Shown here in pieces: positions 7,926 to 16,608 of a stretch of 64,000 bases of DNA. The stretch lies in NCBI RefSeq assembly GCF_900086595.1, contig NZ_LT575472.1, positions 1,819,971 through 1,883,970 on the forward strand. The letters run 5' to 3'. The translations under genes and the position numbers were made by a program. The notes beneath the pieces were generated by a model that searched no databases, was not told the origin of the DNA, and saw nothing but the letters and a program-made list of their open reading frames with translations. Each line of letters opens with the position of its first letter. Within the stretch, counting starts at the first letter, position 1. The stretch comes from Clostridium nigeriense. GTDB lineage: Bacteria > Bacillota > Clostridia > Clostridiales > Clostridiaceae.

Positions 7926-8433
7926 TAAGACTAAGAACATTGTATTAGCAGCGCTTTTTGCAGCAATAATATGTACAACAATTGCCTTTATACCTAGAAT
8001 ACCAACAGGATTTAATGGAGGATATATTCATTTAGGGGATACATTTATATATTTAGGTGCCATACTTTTACCTACACCATATGCGATGCTTGCAGCAGGA
8101 GTAGGAGCAGGTCTTGCAGATGCCTTAACTGGTGGAATGGTATGGGTAATACCAACTATAGTTATAAAACCAATTATGGTATTATTTTTTACGTCTAAAT
8201 CAGATAAATTACTTTGTAAAAGAAATGTTTTAGCATTGGTTTTAGCTGGCTTTGTGGGCTGTTTTGGTTACTATTTAGCAGGTGCTGTTGTGTCCGGAAA
8301 CTTTATTGCTCCTCTTGCAACTTTATATTTAGAGGTTATACAACCAATAGTAAGTGGTATAATATTCTTATTAGCTGTATATGCTTTTGATAAAATTAAT
8401 ATTAAAGAAAGAATTTTTAATCCAGCTAAATAA
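7912..8433 (+). CDS. ECF transporter substrate-binding (S) component, probably vitamin B6
   Basis: This 173-residue integral membrane protein has about five to six hydrophobic segments. The N-terminal ALFAAIICTTIAFIPRIP, then GYIHLGDTFIYLGAILLP and GAGLADALTGG are typical of energy-coupling factor S components. It overlaps the B6 kinase gene, so pyridoxine or a related vitamer is the likely substrate (PdxU2-type), by context only. No ATPase or T protein lies directly next to it; it could share a housekeeping ECF module or use the one at 10443-12972. GGAG inside the end of the kinase gene precedes its ATG. Confidence 0.75.
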   Translation: MNTNNKTKNIVLAALFAAIICTTIAFIPRIPTGFNGGYIHLGDTFIYLGAILLPTPYAMLAAGVGAGLADALTGGMVWVIPTIVIKPIMVLFFTSKSDKLLCKRNVLALVLAGFVGCFGYYLAGAVVSGNFIAPLATLYLEVIQPIVSGIIFLLAVYAFDKINIKERIFNPAK

Positions 8434-8455
8434 CTCTAAATAACGAGGTATTGAC

Positions 8456-9238
8456 ATGAAAGTAATGACTTTTAATTTAAGAACAGACTTTCCTTTAGAT
8501 ATTAATAATAGATGGGATAAAAGAAAAGAAATAGTTTATGAACTAATAAAAAATAATGATTTTGATATAATTGGAGTTCAGGAATTAAACAATAAAATGT
8601 TTAATGACCTTACCTCGGAAATATCTAATTATAATTTTGTAGGAATGCCACGGAGTAGCAAATATTTTATAGAGAGAAATGATATTTTAGTTTCTAACAG
8701 ACATAGAATAATAGAGTACAATACATTTTGGTTATCTAAAAATCCTCAAAAAACAGGTAGTTCTGTTTGGTATTCTGTTTTTCCAAGAATATGTACTACT
8801 GCTTTAATTGAGTTAGAAGATGGTAATATAATTAGAGTTTATAATACACATTTAGATTTTTTATTGCCTAAAGCTAGAGAATATGGACTAAAAAAAATAG
8901 GTGAATATATAGAAAATCAACATAAAAAAGATGATTATCCAGCCATATTAATGGGGGATTTTAATGCTAGTCCTAATAGCAAAGCTATTAGAAATTTATC
9001 GGAAGGCAAATATATTAGCAAGAAATTCATAGCTGTACAAGATACTAAAAAGGAGATTTATTCTTTATCCACATTAAGTAAATTTAAAGGAAGAAAAAAG
9101 GGACTTCATATAGATTATATTTTTGTTACAGAAGAATTTAATGTTAAAAATAGTGAAATTATATACTATAATAAAGATGGTAGATACCCATCTGATCATT
9201 ATCCTATTATTTCTGAGTTAGAAATACAAAAATATTAA
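8456..9238 (+). CDS. Endonuclease/exonuclease/phosphatase (DNase I-fold) family protein
   Basis: The 260-residue protein starts MKVMTFNLRTDFP, with the asparagine that binds metal, then IIGVQELN with the glutamate ligand, NTHLDF, LMGDFNASP and a final RYPSDHYPIISE, the ordered motifs of the fold. There is no signal peptide, so it is presumably cytosolic. Family members act on DNA, inositol phosphates or other phosphodiesters; the sequence does not say which. It starts 22 bp after the S-component gene and probably belongs to the same transcript, ending at the hairpin at 9277. Confidence 0.8.
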   Translation: MKVMTFNLRTDFPLDINNRWDKRKEIVYELIKNNDFDIIGVQELNNKMFNDLTSEISNYNFVGMPRSSKYFIERNDILVSNRHRIIEYNTFWLSKNPQKTGSSVWYSVFPRICTTALIELEDGNIIRVYNTHLDFLLPKAREYGLKKIGEYIENQHKKDDYPAILMGDFNASPNSKAIRNLSEGKYISKKFIAVQDTKKEIYSLSTLSKFKGRKKGLHIDYIFVTEEFNVKNSEIIYYNKDGRYPSDHYPIISELEIQKY

Positions 9239-9276
9239 TGAATATATTTAATTAAAAATTGTGAAAACCTGTAATT

Positions 9277-9304
9277 AAGGGACTGTTTAAACAGGCCCTT
9301 TAAT
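9277..9304 (+). terminator. Terminator after the B6 unit
   Basis: AAGGG (9277-9281) and CCCTT (9296-9300) enclose the palindrome CTGTTTAAACAG; TTTAAT follows. The T tract is short. Confidence 0.55.
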
Positions 9305-9318
9305 AATGTATATAATAT

Positions 9319-9564
9319 ATGGAGGCATCTTATAGGTTGATACAAAACACAGTTTATTGGCCAAAAGAAACTTATAGAAATATAATGGTTTATGCAAAAT
9401 CTTTTGTAGATGTTTATGTAGGAGAAACGTTGGTTTATGTTAATTCTTTAGATAACTTAGCTGTTGCTATTAATTAAGCTTCATTCTCGAGAGCTTATAA
9501 TATACAAACAGGTACTAATTGGATAATATCAATTAGAAAAGCACCAAGGCTTGTATATGAGTAA
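9319..9564 (+). pseudogene. Decayed small ORF with an in-frame stop
   Basis: From an ATG at 9319 one frame reads 52 codons to a TAA at 9475-9477 and then, in the same frame, a further 28 codons to a TAA at 9562-9564. The joined product would be about 81 residues (MEASYRLIQNTVYWPKE... to ...RKAPRLVYE). No ribosome site precedes it. I do not recognise the family. It fills most of the 380 bp gap between the DNase I-fold gene and the next ECF gene and may be the end of a former larger gene or a chance open frame. Confidence 0.4.
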
Positions 9565-9618
9565 AAATAAATTATAATAGTAATGTAATAAAATTATCAT
9601 TTATATGGAGGAAATATA

Positions 9619-10170
9619 ATGGAAAAAAATTTATCTATTAAAACAATAGTTGCAATAGGAATAGGTGCAGCTGTATTTATGATATTAGGTCGTTTTGGTT
9701 CAATTCCAACAGGGATACCAAATACTAATATAGAAACAAGTTATGCATTTTTAGCCTTAATGGCAGTTTTATATGGACCAATAGCAGGATTGTCTATAGG
9801 GTTTATAGGACATGCTTTAAAGGATTTGGTCTTTTACGGTTCACCTTGGTTTAGTTGGGTTATAGCTTCAGCTGTTGTAGGTCTTATTTTAGGATTATCA
9901 TGGAAAAAGCTAAAGGTTAATGAAGGAGAGTTTGAAATAAAAGAAATTATTTTATTCAATGCTTATCAAGTAATTGCCAATATGATTGCATGGTTATTAA
10001 TTGCACCTACATTAGATGTATTTATCTATGCAGAGCCAGCTAATAAAGTTTATTTACAAGGAATAGTAGCTGCAATTTCTAATTCAATTACAGTTGGAGT
10101 ATTAGGAACTATTTTAGTTTATACTTATGCAAAAACTAGGGTTAAAAAAGGAAGCTTAGATAGAGAATAG
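9619..10170 (+). CDS. ECF transporter S component, UPF0397 (PF07155) family
   Basis: This 183-residue membrane protein has about five hydrophobic helices. [31 protein letters not shown] N-terminus, [19 protein letters not shown] and [20 protein letters not shown] are the signature segments of UPF0397. Despite the family's database label as riboflavin-type, the substrate is not proven. GGAGG precedes the ATG. The matching double ATPase and T protein follow about 270 bp downstream, after a hairpin terminator and a dispersed hairpin element, so expression of the three parts may not be equal. Confidence 0.85.
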   Translation: MEKNLSIKTIVAIGIGAAVFMILGRFGSIPTGIPNTNIETSYAFLALMAVLYGPIAGLSIGFIGHALKDLVFYGSPWFSWVIASAVVGLILGLSWKKLKVNEGEFEIKEIILFNAYQVIANMIAWLLIAPTLDVFIYAEPANKVYLQGIVAAISNSITVGVLGTILVYTYAKTRVKKGSLDRE

Positions 10171-10179
10171 TATATAAAT

Positions 10180-10213
10180 AAAATACTGGAGGCTGTGGGT
10201 TTCTAGTATTTTT
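10180..10213 (+). terminator. Terminator after the UPF0397 gene
   Basis: AAAATACTGGA (10180-10190) pairs with TTCTAGTATTTT (10201-10212) with a wobble; TTTATTC follows. Confidence 0.6.
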
Positions 10214-10284
10214 ATTCTTTGGGGAAATTATAAAAAGATTAAACTGTACATAACTTTTTATAATTTTTATCCTTCACTTTTGAG

Positions 10285-10356
10285 GTATTAAAATATCATA
10301 GCAAGGTGCCTTGGAGATTGCGACGGAACCTAGATATGATATTTTAATACTTTTTT
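10285..10356 (+). repeat. Dispersed hairpin element, copy B (plus strand)
   Basis: A perfect 16 bp outer stem (GTATTAAAATATCATA at 10285-10300 with 10335-10350) encloses a 34 nt loop containing TTGGAGATTGCGACGGA. The inner helix would be GTGC with GCGAC, leaving one bulged G. A T6 tract follows the 3' arm. The outer stem is unrelated to that of copy A while the loop core is alike. Confidence 0.85.
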
Positions 10357-10442
10357 ATATACATATTACAAAAAATGTAGTAATATTTTAAATCGGAGAC
10401 AAAGTTTTTAACATTATATTTTTGTGTAAAGGGAGATTTGCT

Positions 10443-12152
10443 ATGAAAAAACCTGTAATTGAGTTCAATAACTTTACCTTCCAATACAGAGCTCAAGCAA
10501 AGCCAACATTAAATAATATAAATTTAACTATATATGAAGGTGAAAAAGTTCTTATTGTTGGTCCATCAGGATCGGGGAAAAGTACAATTTCAAATTGTAT
10601 AAATGGATTAATTCCATTTTCTTATAAAGGAAGTATTTCAGGAAGTTTAAAAATAAATGGTAAAGAAACTAAGGAAATGAGTATTTTTGAACTGTCAAAT
10701 TCAGTTGGAACTGTACTTCAGGATCCAGATAGTCAATTTATTGGATTAACTGTAGCTGAAGATATTGCTTTTAAATTAGAAAATGAATGTGTGTCACAAG
10801 ATGAAATGAAAGAAAAAGTTAAGATAGTTTCTGAAATTGTTGATATAGATAATCATTTAGATGTAGCGCCTCACAGTTTATCAGGGGGGCAAAAGCAACG
10901 TGTAACATTAGCAGGGGTTATGGTTGGAGAGGTAGATATACTTTTATTTGATGAGCCACTTGCAAATTTAGATCCGGCTACGGGTAAGAATGCAATTGAA
11001 TTAATTGATAAGATTAAAAAGGAAACAAATAAAACTATAGTTATTATAGAGCATAGATTGGAAGATGTACTACACTGTGATGTAGATAGAATAATAGTTG
11101 TAAATAATGGTGAAATAATTGCAGATATGACGCCAAAAGAATTATTAAGCACTAATATATTACCTGAAATAGGAATTCGCGAGCCGCTTTATATAACAGC
11201 TTTAAGATATGCTGGATGTGAGGTTACTTCAGATATTAATCCGCAAAATATAAATAAATTAAATTTAGATAAATGTAAGGATAAACTAAAAAATTGGTAT
11301 AATGAGACTGTTGAGGAATGCAAGGATACTGATAATGAAACCATATTAGAATTGAAAAATGTTAAGTTTGGATATGACAAAAATAGGGACACATTAAAAG
11401 GAATTTCTTTTAATGTAAAAAAAGGTGAAATGGTTAGTATAGTTGGTAAAAATGGAGCAGGAAAGTCTACAATATCAAAGCTTATTTGTGGTTTCTATAA
11501 GCCTAATGAAGGAGAAATATTATTTAATGGAAGAAACTTAATTAATGATACTATTAAAGAGCGTGCAGATAAAATTGGTATGGTAATGCAAAATCCAAAT
11601 CAAATGATATCTAAAACTATGATATTTGATGAAGTAGCACTAGGCCTTAGAGTGAGAGGAGTAAAAGAATCAGAAATTAAAGAAAGAGTATTCGAAACTT
11701 TAAAGATTTGTGGATTATATGAATTTCGTAATTGGCCAATTTCAGCTCTTAGTTTTGGACAAAAGAAGCGTGTAACAATAGCATCGATTCTTATATTAAA
11801 TCCTGAAATAATCATTTTAGATGAACCGACAGCAGGACAAGATTTCAAGCATTATACTGAAATAATGGAATTTTTGAAAGAATTAAATAGAAAAGGTGTT
11901 ACAATTATTATGATAACCCATGATATGCACTTAATGCTAGAGTATACAAATAGAGCTATAGTATTTTCAAATGGGTTAAAATTATGCGATGATATTGCTG
12001 CAAATGTAATAACAGATAAAAATGTTATCATAGAAGCTAATTTAAAAGAGACATCTTTATATGATTTGGCAATAAAGTCTGAGCTAGAAAATCCAAGAAG
12101 CTTTGTGAAAAAGTTTATAGACTATGACAGGAGGATTAGAGCAGATGAGTAA
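10443..12152 (+). CDS. ECF transporter double ATP-binding protein (EcfA-EcfA' fusion)
   Basis: This 569-residue protein holds two complete ABC ATPase domains in tandem. The first has GPSGSGKST, LSGGQKQR and ILLFDEP with an HR switch in IIEHRLED; the second, from about residue 300, has GKNGAGKST, LSFGQKKR and IIILDEP with a THDMH switch. Fused ECF ATPases (YkoD-like) normally serve a dedicated S and T protein, here the UPF0397 gene upstream and the next gene. ATG at 10443 was chosen over a TTG at 10422 because AAAGGGAG (10428-10435) lies seven bases before it. It overlaps the T-component gene by 8 bp. Confidence 0.9.
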   Translation: MKKPVIEFNNFTFQYRAQAKPTLNNINLTIYEGEKVLIVGPSGSGKSTISNCINGLIPFSYKGSISGSLKINGKETKEMSIFELSNSVGTVLQDPDSQFIGLTVAEDIAFKLENECVSQDEMKEKVKIVSEIVDIDNHLDVAPHSLSGGQKQRVTLAGVMVGEVDILLFDEPLANLDPATGKNAIELIDKIKKETNKTIVIIEHRLEDVLHCDVDRIIVVNNGEIIADMTPKELLSTNILPEIGIREPLYITALRYAGCEVTSDINPQNINKLNLDKCKDKLKNWYNETVEECKDTDNETILELKNVKFGYDKNRDTLKGISFNVKKGEMVSIVGKNGAGKSTISKLICGFYKPNEGEILFNGRNLINDTIKERADKIGMVMQNPNQMISKTMIFDEVALGLRVRGVKESEIKERVFETLKICGLYEFRNWPISALSFGQKKRVTIASILILNPEIIILDEPTAGQDFKHYTEIMEFLKELNRKGVTIIMITHDMHLMLEYTNRAIVFSNGLKLCDDIAANVITDKNVIIEANLKETSLYDLAIKSELENPRSFVKKFIDYDRRIRADE

Positions 12153-12972
12153 AATGTTAGAGTATTCAAATATAGATTCCCCTATTCATAAGTTAACAGG
12201 GGCAGCAAAGTTAATTGCTTTCATAATATGGGCAGTAGCATCTATGATTACCTATGATACAAGATTACTTATTTTCATGCTTCTTTTAAGCATAGTTGTT
12301 TTTAAAATATCAAAAGTAGAATTTAAACAAATATCCTTTGTACTTTATTTTATACTAATATTTTTACTATTGAATAATGTGGCAATTTTTATTTTTTCAC
12401 CATATGAAGGTGTTCAAATTTACGGTAGCAAAACTGAGCTGTTTAAAATTGCTGGACCTTATACGGTTACTTTAGAACAATTATTTTATCAATTTAATAT
12501 AACAATAAAATACTTTTCAATTATACCAATGGCATTATTATTTATGGTTGCAACTAATCCAAGCGAATTTGCAGCTTCATTAAATAAAATAGGAGTTAAT
12601 TATAAAATAGCTTACTCTGTTTCTATAGCCTTAAGGTATATTCCAGATGTTCAAAGAGATTATCAAGAGATATCTTTTTCACAACAAGCTAGAGGAATAG
12701 ATATGTCTAAAAAAGAAAAGTTAACAAAAAGAATTAAGAATTCAGCTTCAATATTAATGCCATTAATATTTTCAAGTTTAGAAAGAATAGAAACTATAAG
12801 TTCAGCTATGGAACTAAGAGCATTCGGTAAGAATAAAAAACGTACTTGGTATAATGCAAGAGAGTTTAAAAAAGGAGACTATATAACTATCGGAATTTCT
12901 GTTTTGTTATTAGTTTTAGCTATTATAGCAGCTAAAGCTAACAATGGAAGATTCTATAATCCATTTATTTAG
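12145..12972 (+). CDS. ECF transporter transmembrane (T) component
   Basis: The 275-residue membrane protein has about five to six helices (KLIAFIIWAVASMI, LLIFMLLLSIVVF, FVLYFILIFLLLNNVAIFIF and a C-terminal ISVLLLVLAIIAA). The cytoplasmic QQARGIDMSKKEKL and ELRAFGKNKKRT segments are the Ala-Arg-Gly coupling helices that contact the two ATPase domains. The ATG at 12145 overlaps the end of the ATPase gene and has GGAGG at 12130-12134. Together with the two genes before it, it completes a dedicated ECF importer. Confidence 0.88.
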   Translation: MSKMLEYSNIDSPIHKLTGAAKLIAFIIWAVASMITYDTRLLIFMLLLSIVVFKISKVEFKQISFVLYFILIFLLLNNVAIFIFSPYEGVQIYGSKTELFKIAGPYTVTLEQLFYQFNITIKYFSIIPMALLFMVATNPSEFAASLNKIGVNYKIAYSVSIALRYIPDVQRDYQEISFSQQARGIDMSKKEKLTKRIKNSASILMPLIFSSLERIETISSAMELRAFGKNKKRTWYNAREFKKGDYITIGISVLLLVLAIIAAKANNGRFYNPFI

Positions 12973-13003
12973 TAAGCACAATATATTAACAGTAAACTTA
13001 TAT

Positions 13004-13050
13004 AAAGCTTAGAAAATATTTATATAAATATTTTCATAAGCTTTTTAATT
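13004..13050 (+). terminator. Terminator after the ECF module
   Basis: AAAGCTTA and an inner AAAATATTTA pair with TAAATATTTT and TAAGCTTT across 13004-13044; TTAATTTTA follows. Confidence 0.65.
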
Positions 13051-13087
13051 TTAGAAAATAGATTAATTAAAATATATTAGTTAATAT

Positions 13088-13116
13088 TTGACTTATAGTA
13101 ATAATGAATATATTAT
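13088..13116 (+). promoter_or_regulatory. Promoter of the LexA-like fusion gene
   Basis: TTGACT (13088-13093), 17 bp, TATTAT (13111-13116), about 43 bp before the ATG. No SOS-type palindrome was seen. Confidence 0.6.
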
Positions 13117-13158
13117 TATAATACATAAATAATTGGACGTAGATTAGGCGGTGAGATA

Positions 13159-14589
13159 ATGGAATTTACAAAAACTCAAGATAAGTTTATAAGACATAGA
13201 TCTTCTGGTTACCAGGTTTTAAAAGGTAAAGAAGGAACAGGTAAAAGTACTGTATCAATTTATAAGGCATTAAATTTAGAAAATAATTATTGTCTTTATG
13301 AAGATGATAAAGTATTGTTTGTAACATCAAATTATAGCAAAAATATGGATGCTATTGAGCTTTATAACAAAGAAAATAATAAAGAATACTTTTATTCACT
13401 ATTTTCTTTAGATAAAGAAAGAGTTAGTATTGTTACTTTAGAAGAACTTTTAAATACATATTATAATGCTTATATTAGAGAAAAGGGACAAATTTTTAAG
13501 AAAATAAATAGAAGCCAAGCTATAGAGATATTGAGTGGTTTAAAAGATGAAATAGAATATTTTTGTAGAAAATCAAAGTTTATAAAAAAAATAAGTTTGG
13601 AATTCTTATTAGATGAGATTCTTTGGATAAAGGCTAGTAATTTTGAATTAGAAGAGTATTTATCAGTTGATAGAAAAGGTAGAAAAGAAAGAATTAAAAA
13701 AAATTCTTATACAAGGGAAAGTATATATAAAATAAAAGAATTATATAATGAAAAATTATTAAGTGATTTTTTTGTAGATGAATATGATCATGTATTATTT
13801 GCTATTTCGTATCTAAAAAGATTTAAGGGATTATACAGTCATGTAATTTTAGATGATATTGAGAAGTTAACAAAAGCTGAAATAGATTTTGTTAAAAGAC
13901 TTTATAAAGAAAGATCATACTCTTCGTTTGTTTTTATATTAAATAGTGAATTAAATAATAATGAAAACTCATGGATGATAAAGGGAAGAAAATTTAATAC
14001 TTTAGGTGTTGATGTTAAAGGAAAGAGTTTTAACTTTAAATTAAAATTTGAGAAGAAAGAAAAGAAAGTTAATACTATTGAGAGATATAAGTATGTTAAT
14101 TTAAAAAATAAAAATATAGTTGAATTTAATATAGATACTTCATCTAATAATAAAGAACTATATGATGATGATGAAAATACTGTATATGCTGAAAATGAAT
14201 TAGCTGATATACCTATGTTTAATAATATAGCTGCAGGTAATCCTATAGAGATAAATGATAATATAGAAGGATTTTTCCATTTACCTAAATATTGGCTTGA
14301 AAAAGGAAAAGATTCATTTATTTTAAGAGTTAAGGGAGATTCAATGGTTGATAAAAATATTTGTGACGGAGATTTAGTTGTAATAAAAAAACAATTAAAT
14401 GCTAATCACAATGATATTGTGGCAGCTAGCTTGGATGGAGAGGCCACATTAAAAACTTTAAATTTAAATGGCGAATCACCTAAATTAATGCCAGCCAATT
14501 CTCTATATTCTCCTATAAAATTAGAAAATAAAGATGTAAGTATTTTAGGTGTTGCAATAGGAGTAATAAAAGAGCTATCTAATAATTAA
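13159..14589 (+). CDS. Fusion of UvrD/Rep-like P-loop region with a LexA/UmuD-type S24 protease domain
   Basis: The 476-residue protein begins with a helicase-like ATPase start: TQDKFIRHRSSGYQVLKGKEGTGKST holds a Q motif and a Walker A (residues 23-31), followed by VLFVTSNYSK and a DDIEKL Walker-B-like segment, but no later helicase motifs (III to VI) are visible. From about residue 345 it is a LexA-like domain: the AAG self-cleavage site (A359-G360), KGDSM with nucleophile Ser395, and ATLKTL with general base Lys432. No helix-turn-helix is apparent. The ATG follows GGCGGTGAG. It is flanked by a promoter and a terminator, so probably monocistronic. It may be a cleavable sensor, but DNA binding and target are unknown. 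Confidence 0.8.
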   Translation: MEFTKTQDKFIRHRSSGYQVLKGKEGTGKSTVSIYKALNLENNYCLYEDDKVLFVTSNYSKNMDAIELYNKENNKEYFYSLFSLDKERVSIVTLEELLNTYYNAYIREKGQIFKKINRSQAIEILSGLKDEIEYFCRKSKFIKKISLEFLLDEILWIKASNFELEEYLSVDRKGRKERIKKNSYTRESIYKIKELYNEKLLSDFFVDEYDHVLFAISYLKRFKGLYSHVILDDIEKLTKAEIDFVKRLYKERSYSSFVFILNSELNNNENSWMIKGRKFNTLGVDVKGKSFNFKLKFEKKEKKVNTIERYKYVNLKNKNIVEFNIDTSSNNKELYDDDENTVYAENELADIPMFNNIAAGNPIEINDNIEGFFHLPKYWLEKGKDSFILRVKGDSMVDKNICDGDLVVIKKQLNANHNDIVAASLDGEATLKTLNLNGESPKLMPANSLYSPIKLENKDVSILGVAIGVIKELSNN

Positions 14590-14610
14590 AATTAAGAGTT
14601 AAAAATGATG

Positions 14611-14637
14611 AAAAACTCCTTAGGGAGTTTTTTTTTG
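14611..14637 (+). terminator. Terminator after the LexA-like fusion
   Basis: AAAAACTCC (14611-14619) pairs with GGAGTTTTT (14624-14632), 4 nt loop, within a T9 tract. Confidence 0.9.
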
Positions 14638-14724
14638 TTTTTAGCGAATGTAAATATTTCCCAGAAAATAATTAACATAATATCCTATTTATAAGAATAA
14701 TAATAGTTAAAAGGGAGTGGTTAC

Positions 14725-14931
14725 ATGGAAAAGATCTTATTAGAAGATAGAAAAAATAAAATATTAGAAAATATAAATTATGCTAAAGAAATAAAAATAA
14801 ATAAAATATCAGCTATTCTTATTACTGAAGATGAGAAAATAAAAAGTGAAATTATATCATGGCTAATATATGAAGGGTATAAAGTATCTTTAATTAAAGA
14901 TGAAGTAGATATATTAAATATAGAGTGGTAA
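14725..14931 (+). CDS. Hypothetical small protein, 68 residues
   Basis: I do not recognise this protein. It is charged, rich in Lys, Glu and Ile, with no hydrophobic membrane segment, and the pattern of residues 25-60 (AILITEDEKIKSEIISWLIYEG) suggests an alpha/beta fold. AAAAGGGAG precedes the ATG with good spacing, and codon use matches its neighbours, so it is likely real. A promoter for the next gene begins 17 bp after its stop. Confidence 0.6.
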   Translation: MEKILLEDRKNKILENINYAKEIKINKISAILITEDEKIKSEIISWLIYEGYKVSLIKDEVDILNIEW

Positions 14932-14947
14932 AAATTATATTTTTATA

Positions 14948-14975
14948 TTGACACTATAAGTAAAGATGATATAAT
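14948..14975 (+). promoter_or_regulatory. Promoter of the DUF3784-type gene
   Basis: TTGACA (14948-14953), 16 bp, TATAAT (14970-14975): consensus vegetative boxes, about 46 bp before the ATG. Confidence 0.75.
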
Positions 14976-15021
14976 TAACTTAATAAAGGGTATTCCTAAA
15001 CGCTTAAAAGGGTGGTTAATA

Positions 15022-15729
15022 ATGGCGTATATAATTATTTTTTCTATTGTCAGTTTGTTATTTGTATTTCTTGGAATAGCAATAAGTAGATATAAGTGCT
15101 ATTGGCTAATTGCAGGTTATAATACTGCATCTAAGGAAGAAAAAGCAAGAATTGATATAGAAAATGTTGCTAAGCACATGAGTAGAATGTGTTACCTAAT
15201 AGCTTTTATATTATTTTTAGGGTCGATGACTTCTAAATATTATAGTATTTCAATATTGCCATTTATTATATTAATGCTTGTGGTGATTTTTGGATATTTA
15301 TTTTATATTCAAAGATTTGATCATAATAAAAAGAATAAAGCGGAAACTATTGTAATTATAATAATTGCTTTTGTAGCATTTTCAATAACCTTAATAACAT
15401 TTTCCTTTGGTGCTGAACCAAATAAAATTAAAGTAACAGAAAATACTATTATTATTGATGGAAGTTTTGGTACAAGCATAAAAAAGCAAGATATTAAATC
15501 AATAGAGCTTATAGAAAGTTTACCAGAAGTAACCTTAAAGGTTAATGGTTATAGTGATGGGGGTTTTGTTAAAAAAGGTGATTTTAAATTGAAAAGTGGA
15601 GAAAAGGTGAAGCTTTATATTCAAAGTAATACTGGACCATATATTAAAATTTCTACTGTGAATAATGATATTTATATTAATTATAAAGATAATAAACAAA
15701 CACTAGCATCATTAAAAAATTTAAAATAG
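15022..15729 (+). CDS. Membrane protein with DUF3784-like N-terminus and PH-like C-terminus
   Basis: The 235-residue protein has an N-terminal helix (residues 2-22) followed by LIAGYNTASKEEKARIDIENVAKHMSRM, the pattern of DUF3784 proteins, then helices around 58-70, 76-95 and 110-130. The last ~100 residues are soluble, beta-rich and start IKVTENTIIIDGSFGTSIKKQDIKSIEL, as in bacterial PH-like domains of membrane proteins. Role unknown. AAAAGGGTGG precedes the ATG. A strong terminator overlaps its stop codon, so it is transcribed alone. Confidence 0.7.
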   Translation: MAYIIIFSIVSLLFVFLGIAISRYKCYWLIAGYNTASKEEKARIDIENVAKHMSRMCYLIAFILFLGSMTSKYYSISILPFIILMLVVIFGYLFYIQRFDHNKKNKAETIVIIIIAFVAFSITLITFSFGAEPNKIKVTENTIIIDGSFGTSIKKQDIKSIELIESLPEVTLKVNGYSDGGFVKKGDFKLKSGEKVKLYIQSNTGPYIKISTVNNDIYINYKDNKQTLASLKNLK

Positions 15730-15775
15730 CAAAGATTTAAGGGGCTTAATAGCTCCTTTATCTTTGCTCTTTTTT
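15729..15775 (+). terminator. Terminator overlapping the stop of the DUF3784-type gene
   Basis: GCAAAGAT (15729-15736) pairs with ATCTTTGC (15760-15767), with a second AAGGGGC/GCTCCTT stem inside; TCTTTTTTC follows. The 150 bp after it is AT-rich with nothing I recognise. Confidence 0.9.
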
Positions 15776-15929
15776 CTTCATTTAGGTTTATTAACTCATT
15801 TCTCAATAAATTACTAATGCTAAAAATATCTTATTAGTGTATTGATTATAAATTATATTTTTGATAATTAATAATAATAATTTAAAATAGGTTATAATAA
15901 ATAAAAAATACTTTTTGTGGAGATATAAG

Positions 15930-16541
15930 ATGATAATAAGCAAGGATTTTTATAAAAAAGGTGCAATAGATGTTGCTAAAAGTATATTGGGAGATTATAT
16001 TGTTAGAGAAGTTAATGGAATTAAGATTAAAACAATGATTGTAGAAACTGAGAGTTATATAGGTGCAATAGATAAAGCATGTCATGCTTATAATTATAAA
16101 AGAACAGAAAGAACTAAGCCTTTATATGAAGAGGGTGGAATAGCCTATGTTTACTTTATTTATGGATTATATCATTGCTTTAATATAGTAACTAATATAA
16201 AAAATGAACCAGAAGCTGTATTAATTAGAGCGGTAGAGCCTTTAGACAATTTTGATTTAATTTCAAATATAAGATTTAACAAAAATTATAATGAGTTAAC
16301 TAAATATCAAAAAAAGAATTTAACAAATGGGCCATCTAAGCTTTGTAGTGCTCTAAATATAACAAGAAGTGATAATTATAAAAAACTATATTTAGAAGAA
16401 GATATATATTTAGAATATAATCCAAACAAAAATTTTGAAATAGTAGAAACAACGAGAATAGGAATTGATTATGCTGAGGAAGCTAAAGAATTTTTATGGA
16501 GATTTTATATTAAGGATAATCCCTATGTTTCTAAGAAGTAA
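15930..16541 (+). CDS. DNA-3-methyladenine glycosylase (AAG/MPG family)
   Basis: The 203-residue enzyme excises alkylated purines in base excision repair. [10 protein letters not shown] carries the catalytic glutamate, [15 protein letters not shown] and [19 protein letters not shown] supply the base-intercalating and pocket residues, and [14 protein letters not shown] and the R-I-G-I-D end are typical of the Aag family. Start is ATG at 15930, seven bases after TGGAG at 15918; the longer frame starting at a TTG at 15915 would run across that ribosome site. Length matches the family. It stands between unrelated small genes. Confidence 0.92.
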   Translation: MIISKDFYKKGAIDVAKSILGDYIVREVNGIKIKTMIVETESYIGAIDKACHAYNYKRTERTKPLYEEGGIAYVYFIYGLYHCFNIVTNIKNEPEAVLIRAVEPLDNFDLISNIRFNKNYNELTKYQKKNLTNGPSKLCSALNITRSDNYKKLYLEEDIYLEYNPNKNFEIVETTRIGIDYAEEAKEFLWRFYIKDNPYVSKK

Positions 16542-16608
16542 AATTAAATGAATATTTATATAAAATAAATCAAAACTATTAATGATTTTAATTTTAGGAG
16601 GTTTTTTT

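Noticed and set aside
10357..10442. Riboswitch before the ECF ATPase gene
   Set aside because: The leader is short and AT-rich, with no FMN, TPP, SAM or cobalamin consensus that I can recognise.
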